From: Brachynemurus nebulosus
Lineage: Eukaryota; Arthropoda; Insecta; Neuroptera; Myrmeleontidae
Direction of reading: 5' to 3'
Assembly (NCBI GenBank): GCA_035578155.1
Contig: JAPWDM010000024.1
Coordinates: 744,001-808,000, forward strand
Length of the DNA stretch: 64,000 nucleotides
Part shown: piece by piece, positions 57,863 through 64,000 of the stretch
Position numbering within the stretch: position 1 is the first letter of the stretch
How the letters are laid out: every line of letters begins with the position of its first letter
Position numbers and translations under genes: made by a program
Notes under the pieces: generated by a model
What the model was told of the DNA's origin: nothing
What the model saw: only the letters and a program-made list of their open reading frames with translations
The model's database searches: none

Positions 57863-60800
57863 ATAATAAAATTACCTGTTGACGTAAAAAACGGAGATAT
57901 TTATGTAAAACAATTTAAAATTAACGATACATTTATTATAAGTGAAGGCATTTACTTAGCTGTAGATTGGCATAGTCAGCTGGAAGTAACTAATACATCT
58001 AACAATACACAAACATTCTTTATTAATCAACCCATTAAAGTCCAGCCTCTTACAGAATTTACTGAATTTAATAATTTTAATATCTCATCCCAATCAAATC
58101 AAATACCAAACGATATTACATCACAAATCAGAGTAGATCATCTCAATGATGAAGAACGTAGGGCTATAATTAAATTGTGTAATCAGTTTGAGGACATTTT
58201 TTACAAGGAAGGAACAGACTTAACATTTACGAACGAAATAAAACACAAAATAACGACAAAAGACGATATTCCTATTTACACCAAGTCATATAGATATCCT
58301 CACATCCACAAAGACGAGGTTAGGCGACAAATAAACGACTTATTAAGACAAAAAATCATTCGTCCTAGTTATTCTCCCTGGTCTTCTCCTATTTGGATTG
58401 TTCCAAAAAAGAAAGATGCCAGTGGAAAACAAAAGTGGAGACTTGTAGTGGACTATCGGAAATTGAATGAAAAGACAATAGACGATAGATATCCCTTACC
58501 AAACATAACAGAAATACTTGATAAATTAGGGAAAAGCATGTATTTTACAACACTTGATTTGGCGAGTGGTTTTCACCAAATCGAAGTCGATAAAAACGAT
58601 ATTCAGAAGACAGCTTTTTCTGTAGACAGTGGCCATTATGAGTATGTCCGGATGCCATTCGGGTTAAAAAATGCTCCAGCCACCTTTCAAAGGGTAATGG
58701 ACAATGTTCTCCAAGAGCTCCAAGGGTCAGTCTGTCTTGTATATATGGATGACATTATTGTCTATTCAACTTCCCTTCAAGAGCACATTGTAAATCTTCA
58801 AAAGGTCTTTGAAAAACTTAAAGGAGCTAATCTTAAAGTGCAGTTGGACAAAAGCGAATTCTTACACAAAGAAGTAGCTTTTCTTGGCCATATTGTATCT
58901 GACAAGGGTGTACGACCAAATCCTGATAAGATTAAAGCTATAATGAATTTTCCAATACCAAAGACACAAAAAGAAATAAAAAGCTTTTTGGGATTACTTG
59001 GCTATTATCGGAAGTTCATTAAAGACTTTGCTCGACTCACAAAGCCCATGACACAGTGCTTAAGAAAAGGTGAAACAGTAAAATTAACATCTGAATATAT
59101 CGAGTGTTTTGAAACGTGTAAACAACTCTTGACGGACGAACCAATTTTAGAATATCCAGACTTTTCTAGGCCTTTCAATTTGACTACTGACGCAAGCAAT
59201 ATTGCATTAGGTGCCGTATTGTCCCAAGGACCAGTCGGACAAGACAAACCAGTCTGTTACGCTAGTCGAACTTTAACGAAAACTGAACAAAACTACTCGA
59301 CGATTGAGAAGGAACTTCTTGCTATTGTTTGGGCGGTTAAGTACTTTCGACCGTACTTATTTGGACGAAAGTTCAAAATTATAACGGACCATAAACCGTT
59401 AACTCGGCTAATGTCTCTAAAGGAGCCAAACAGCAAACTCGTTAGATGGCGACTTAAGCTTGAGGAGTATGATTACTCAATCATTCACAAATCAGGCCGT
59501 GCAAATACGAACGCTGATGCCCTTTCTAGAGTACAAATAGAAGCAAACAATAACGAAACATCTAGCAATACTTCTACTCACACTACCAGACACACGAGTA
59601 ACGACACAATACATAGCGCTGACGAAGACGCTACTTCATTAATTAGAATTTCAGAAAATCCACTTAACGACTTCAACGAACAAATTGTACTTAAACAAAA
59701 TAATGACCAACCAAATAGACGACTAATGGTACTTTTCAAAACAAAACGGAGACAATATTTTCAATTTCCAAATTACGACGAACGCACATTTATCATTATT
59801 TTTAAAGAATTTTTATCTCCTAAAAAATTAACAGCTGTTTATTGCGAAGACGATAACTTGTTCAATCAATTTCAAAACATTTATTCCGAATACTTTTCCC
59901 AAGGACGACAATTTAAACTCATTAGGTGCACTCAAATAGTAACGGATATAGAAAATGAAGACGAACAAGACCGTATTATAAATGACTATCACCACACAAG
60001 TAGACATAGAGGAATAGTTGAAACAATCGCTCATCTGAAACGTGAATACTATTTTCCAAATTTAAAATCTAAAGTTTCGTACATAATTTCCCACTGTAAA
60101 ATATGTAACGAAAATAAGTATGACCGTAGACCTCCTAAACAGAAATTCGAATTAACACAGACACCAGCCAGACCGTTAGAAATTGTACATTGCGACATCT
60201 TTTATATTGAGAAAAATCCAATTTTCACTATAATCGATAAATTTTCCAAATCTGCCCAAGCGTATATGCTAGAAACCCGTAATAGTGTACATTTAGTTGA
60301 AGCACTATCTAAATTCATTGTCACATACGGACAACCAACTAATCTTATTGTTGATTCGGAAAAAGGATTCGATTCCACTAGATTTAAAGCTTTCTGTGAA
60401 AATTATAACATTCAATTACACATTACTTCCGTCAGAAGCTCCAACTCTAATTCACCAATAGAGAGGTTCCATTCTACGCTCTTGGAAATATACCGAATAG
60501 TACACAACACACGTACAGACTATCCTCCACCCGAAAGACCTAAACAAAAACTCCTTGAAGCTATTTTTACCTATAATAATTCAATCCACTCAACAACCAA
60601 ATATACACCGTTTGAATTATTTTTTGGGCGTAAATATAACATACAGTTAAAACCTAATCCGCAAGATATAAGAGAAAAACAGGAAGAACTTTTTGACAAA
60701 GTTCACCAACACACCTTACAAAACAAAAACAAGAAATTAGAAAAGTTAAATAATAATAGAGAAAACCCGCTAAATTATGATCCCAACTCACAAACGTATC

Positions 60801-60938
60801 TTACAGAAAACAGACATAATAATAAGTTGCATTCAAAATTTAAACAAGTTACAGTTAAAAATAACAATAGAATTACGATTAGGGATAGTAAAAATAGAAA
60901 ACTTCATAAACAAAAACTAAAGAGACCTCCTAAATTTC

Positions 60939-60940
60939 AG
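60939..60940 (+). promoter_or_regulatory. Putative env splice acceptor
   Basis: CCTCCTAAATTTCAG with an ACTAA-like branch sequence about 20 nt upstream, inside the pol 3' end. The exon starting at 60941 is in phase with the donor at 55915 and enters the env frame 114 nt before pol ends. Confidence 0.5.
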
Positions 60941-62520
60941 ACTCGCCCTAGTGACGGTAACAATAACACAAAAAATAGAATTGAACGACCTGACGAACAA
61001 CCCCGGGCTGATGATAATGAACCTAGGCCAGGCACGAGTAATCAGGAATCATGACCATTACATTCACATAATTGACTTAAACAAATATAAGGAAAACATG
61101 AACTACATTAAGGAATCAATAAACCTTCTCACACAAAAATCAGTTGCAAACAGAACAATTAATATTTTACATTTAAAATATAAAACATTAGAAAATAACC
61201 TTCGTATAATATACCCAAGAAAATTAATGAAACGGGCTTTAATTAATGCCTTGGGGAGTTTGATTAAAACAATTACCGGATAACATGGATAATGATGATG
61301 CTATAGAAATTAACAAAAATATTCAGTTATTACAATCTAATCAAAAAAATGCAATTGACCAATTAAATAAACAGACTCGTATTAATGCACAAATAATAGA
61401 ACGTTTTGAAAATATAACGAAACACATTAACGAACAACAAGAAATAATTAATACTTACTTGAAATCATATTCATCACAATTAAACAGGGTTGCAGAAGAT
61501 GATTTCAAATTTATGCAATACTTTTATCAACTAAACTATAATATCGATACTCTCAATGATCACTTCAAAGAAATCATCGAATCAATCAATTCAGCTAGAC
61601 TAAATGTCGTAGCCAAAACTACTCTGTTACCAAACGAATTAGATCACGCTTTCCTGTCACTTAAACATCAGGAAATACCGATTTCCTCATTTGAACAAAT
61701 TTATGAATTTTTGGACTTACAAGCTTATTACAATGACACGAAAATAATTTTTAATATTCGAATCCCAAATTTCTATTCCCAAAAATATAAACTTAATCAA
61801 TTAGAATCCTTACCTACACCTGATTTAAAAACGATAAAATTAACCAAACCTTATGCATTAATGAATGAGTTCGAATTGTATTTAAGAGACGATAAATGTC
61901 CTAAAATAGAGCAACTTTTCATCTGCCAACCAAAGGACAATGGAATAAAGTTAAAACATTCCAAATGTCTTGGAAACATCTTCCTTGGTCAAGAGGCAAG
62001 CTGTCCTTACGAAAACGACAAAAATACTACAGTAATAAAATCAATTCGCGACAACTATATAATTATAAAAAATTCAAACAATCTGGAGATATCAACCACG
62101 TGTGGCATCAATAAACGAAACATTACGGGAACCGTCCTAATTTACTACGAAAATTGCAGTATAATTATTAACGAAATTACTTACACAAATCAAGTTATTA
62201 ACTTCAATAACCAAGTTCACTTATTGCCTGTATACAATTTACAAATCAACGTTTCCAAATATGAAGAAAAATTGGATCTGCCAAAACTACAATCATACCA
62301 CATCGAAAATCGAGAAAAATTGGAAGTCCTGGAAACAAAAGGAATCGTTCATACGTCTATCACATACATACTCATCGTAGCAATCGTCATTTCAAGTATA
62401 ATCACAATCAATTGCCGCATTAAGAAAAATTCGACTACCACAACTCCAATCCAAGTACATTACGATCCTGCTGCACAGAATAAGAAGGTCAAGTTCTTAT
62501 GGCCATCGGCCTTATCTTAG
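60941..62520 (+). pseudogene. env: env glycoprotein, split by a frame break
   Basis: Envelope protein of the errantivirus class, a membrane fusion glycoprotein. The first part (60941-61283) has no good ATG of its own and is probably entered by splicing. It ends, at a TAA, right after the conserved basic cleavage site and fusion-peptide-like segment rich in Leu, Ile and Gly (about 61222-61280). The second part (61285-62520, 411 codons) is in another frame, so a one-base length change separates them. It holds a coiled-coil-like Asn/Gln-rich helix (first 60 codons), paired cysteines (about 61895-62160), and one membrane segment about 35-50 codons before the end (about 62357-62411) followed by a basic cytoplasmic tail. 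Apart from the break near 61281 no other lesion is seen. This copy should not make a whole envelope. Confidence 0.85.
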
Positions 62521-62529
62521 GGGGGGAAG
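62519..62529 (+). promoter_or_regulatory. Polypurine tract
   Basis: AGGGGGGGAAG directly before the 3' LTR, overlapping the env stop. It primes plus-strand DNA synthesis in LTR elements. Confidence 0.9.
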
Positions 62530-62989
62530 AGTTATGTATTACTACTATAGTATTTAACATATAAACGCTATCTAATATTGTAACGTGCGAAAAAGCTTAT
62601 AATGCAATTCTTTAAATACAGTATCAAGTTCATTTCCTTATAATATTGTTGACGATATACAAACACACTGAGCGTGTGAAAAGACTTATTAAGCAAATCA
62701 CAGCTTATAATACTTATTGTTCTAATTATTATTATCAATTTTAATATGTATCTCTATTTTTTATTCTAAATAATCAAATTGTAACAACAACTCTGAAATA
62801 GTCAAATTTAAAAGATAGCTTCTCAAAAAACATATAAATAGTTGTCACCACAACTAAAGATTTAGATTTAGTCTCGATTTGATACAAGAACTATCTCCGA
62901 GTTGTTCGAAAAGCATATTATTGTAGTATCATTATTGTAACAAAAAGAAAATAAATTTTTTTTTAATAGATAACGCGAAACGTGTTATT

Positions 62990-62994
<5 letters not shown>
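62530..62994 (+). repeat. 3' LTR
   Basis: 465 bp, same ends as the 5' LTR (AGTTA...TAACT), followed directly by ATAT of the target tract. Confidence 0.95.

Positions 62995-63079
<85 letters not shown>
62995..63079. repeat. (TA)n target tract, right side
   Basis: Continuation of the tract at 55131-55189 on the other side of the errantivirus. Confidence 0.95.
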
Positions 63080-63082
<3 letters not shown>

Positions 63083-63240
63083 TTTAGTGAATATCATTTT
63101 CGTATTCTAGGGACCTCAAAACACATTTCTGTTATGATCCCGGGCTTAGGTCCCGTCATGACACCTACTGTAATAGCGTATTTCCAGTTTCACTTTTGGA
63201 AATTCGCTAAAAACAAAACCCCCAAAACGATTACTGTAAA
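63080..63240 (-). repeat. R1 copy, part right of the errantivirus
   Basis: Inverted relative to 26700-26830: AATTTTAGTGAA, GATCCCGGGCTTAGGTCC, CCTACTGTAATAGCG and TTGGAAATTCGCT. Completes the R1 copy begun at 54976. Confidence 0.65.
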
Positions 63241-63415
63241 ATGAATTATTACTAGCAACTATTACAAAAAAATAAATTAATTAATCAGCTACAGAATGTA
63301 GTTGAATAGATTAAAAAATAGATATCACTTAATTCTTACCATTATTCTTTAGCTTAAATTACAACAAGTTCATTTAGATATAAACAACATAAATTGAGGG
63401 GGCGTATATACTTAC

Positions 63416-63676
63416 AGTTTGAGAAATTTTCTCCTTATTCTTTTTATTCCCTTTCCTTTGGTTATCTTCTATGTGGTTGCTGAAGGCGCTTGATTGGTTA
63501 AATACTTTTAGTACTTCGAGTACTGCCCTATAAATTGTTTTTTTCTGCACACACCAAGGGTTAAGCGCATACTTCTCGCGCAATGTTTTTAATTCAGTTT
63601 TATAAAAGTTTTGACGGTGGAAATTTTCCGCAAATAGCGAATTGAATTTATTTATCTGTTCGTTGACACCATAAGC
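63416..63676 (-). CDS. Unrecognised exon-like frame with consensus splice donor
   Basis: On the minus strand the frame is open from 63676 down to 63416, about 87 codons, where it meets a GTAAGT donor (63415-63410) exactly as protein-like text ends. Sample segments: NKFNSLFAENFHRQNFYKTE, LREKYALNPWCVQKKTIYRA and VLEVLKVFNQSS, then a Lys/Asn-rich end. The composition is balanced, with amphipathic helix-like spacing, unlike the chance frames elsewhere in this window. A TGA lies directly upstream (63679-63677), with an AG at 63677-63676 that could be an acceptor, so it may be an internal exon. I do not recognise the family. It could belong to a host gene running out of the window's left-hand intron, or to an unknown element. 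Confidence 0.4.
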
Positions 63677-63679
63677 TCA

Positions 63680-64000
63680 GTTATTCATATGAGCAGTGCT
63701 TATACGCTGTTTTGCCTACAAAGCTCTGAAGTTTGCATTATCTAATTGTAAGTTTAAAAATATGTCAAATAAATCTTAATTTTTTTGATTCCTCTTAAGA
63801 ATATGGGTAGAAAAATTTTCTTTAACAAAAATACGTTTAGTTCTTGGAACATAGTGTATTCACTAGTGAATTTAGTTGTCTATTACAGACTATAACTCTA
63901 TCAGGTTTAATTCTGAAATAGCAGGGGATTTAGGTTGAGAACGAATAGTACGTACTGTGGAAAAAATTTGATTGATTTTATTTATTCCTCAAGGTGTATG
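63680..64000. other. AT-rich stretch, nothing recognised
   Basis: No supported feature. If the exon at 63416-63676 is internal, this is upstream intron. Confidence 0.4.

Larger units (their letters stand above)
57398..61054 (+). pseudogene. pol: pol polyprotein (PR-RT-RH-IN), one premature stop
   Basis: Enzymes for processing, reverse transcription and integration. The frame (-1 to gag) spans about 1,218 codons with a single TAA at 57860-57862, between protease and reverse transcriptase. Before the stop: aspartic protease with LIDTGASSSF (about 57506-57535) and GLIGLDIL. After it: reverse transcriptase with LDLASGFHQI and YMDD (58742-58753), RNase H with TTDASNIALGAVLS, then integrase with an HHCC zinc finger (H at about 59990-60010, CKIC at about 60095) and the D, D, E catalytic residues (CDIF near 60193, VDSEKGF near 60350, IERFH near 60460). 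The C-terminal tail is Asn/Lys-rich and overlaps env. All catalytic residues are present, so the stop is the only visible lesion. Interior starts such as TTG at 58175 are not believed to be used. Confidence 0.9.
55190..62994 (+). mobile_element. Errantivirus (gypsy-lineage, env-bearing LTR element), recent, disabled
   Basis: Complete element of about 7.8 kb: LTR, tRNA-Ser primer site, gag, pol (protease, reverse transcriptase, RNase H, integrase), env, polypurine tract, LTR. The AGTTA...TAACT ends, the T shared between LTR and primer site, the env gene and the choice of an ATAT target are errantivirus traits, known from insects. The LTRs differ by two substitutions and one base in a T run over 464/465 bp, so the insertion is recent. 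pol carries one in-frame stop and env one frame break, so this copy should not make full pol or env products. It lies within an R1 repeat. Confidence 0.95.

Noticed and set aside
58175..61054. A separate 959-codon gene starting at 58175
   Set aside because: The start is a TTG inside the pol frame; the reading is continuous with the protease part except for the TAA at 57860.

Overview
This 64-kb window is AT-rich, repeat-dense DNA from an arthropod, most likely an insect. That rests on an insect-type errantivirus (gypsy-lineage, env-bearing retroelement primed by tRNA-Ser), mariner-type and pogo-type transposase fossils, and many small hAT-, piggyBac- and Tc1/mariner-like non-autonomous elements. 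I cannot fix the species or order. No complete host gene, rRNA or CRISPR array is visible. The only possible host coding signals are short: an unrecognised exon-like frame with a good splice donor near the right end (minus strand, 63416-63676), a 33-codon frame with a signal-peptide-like start (33563-33664), and two THAP-domain first-exon fossils (4522-4596 and 34922-34991).

Left part (1-27 kb): an inverted partner of a repeat at 32 kb (called R0 here); a hAT-like element (2.75-3.55 kb); a 1.56-kb foldback (7.8-9.4 kb); two TTAA-flanked piggyBac-like elements (9.7-10.4 and 12.0-13.9 kb); a GC-richer foldback (15.1-15.7 kb); a tRNA-Ala-like sequence or SINE head (16.3 kb); a hAT-type element with an exact 8-bp target duplication lying inside an older repeat (21.5-22.6 kb); and a broken mariner transposase (24.6 kb).

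Middle part (27-52 kb): copies of a composite repeat with a (TA)n core (called R1 here), foldbacks that also carry (TA)n at their centre, several near-perfect hairpins, a rearranged palindrome at 35.9-37.9 kb, a hAT element inserted in a GC-rich coding-like patch (39.8 kb), a TTAA element containing a TA-flanked element (40.9-42.6 kb), a CCC...GGG TTAA MITE (43.0 kb), a pogo-like MITE (46.1 kb) and an internally deleted mariner-type transposase (49.4 kb).

Right part (52-64 kb): a 120-bp satellite array with a 480-bp higher-order period, whose monomer matches a segment inside R1; then a nearly intact errantivirus (55190-62994) inserted into the (TA)n core of another R1 copy. Its LTRs differ at only three places, so insertion was recent. 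gag is open and is followed by a canonical -1 slip site into pol. pol has one in-frame stop between protease and reverse transcriptase, and env is split by a one-base frame break, so this copy looks unable to move by itself. A splice donor in the leader and an acceptor inside pol keep reading frame into env, which suggests how the env leader is made. Names R0 and R1 are labels for this report only.
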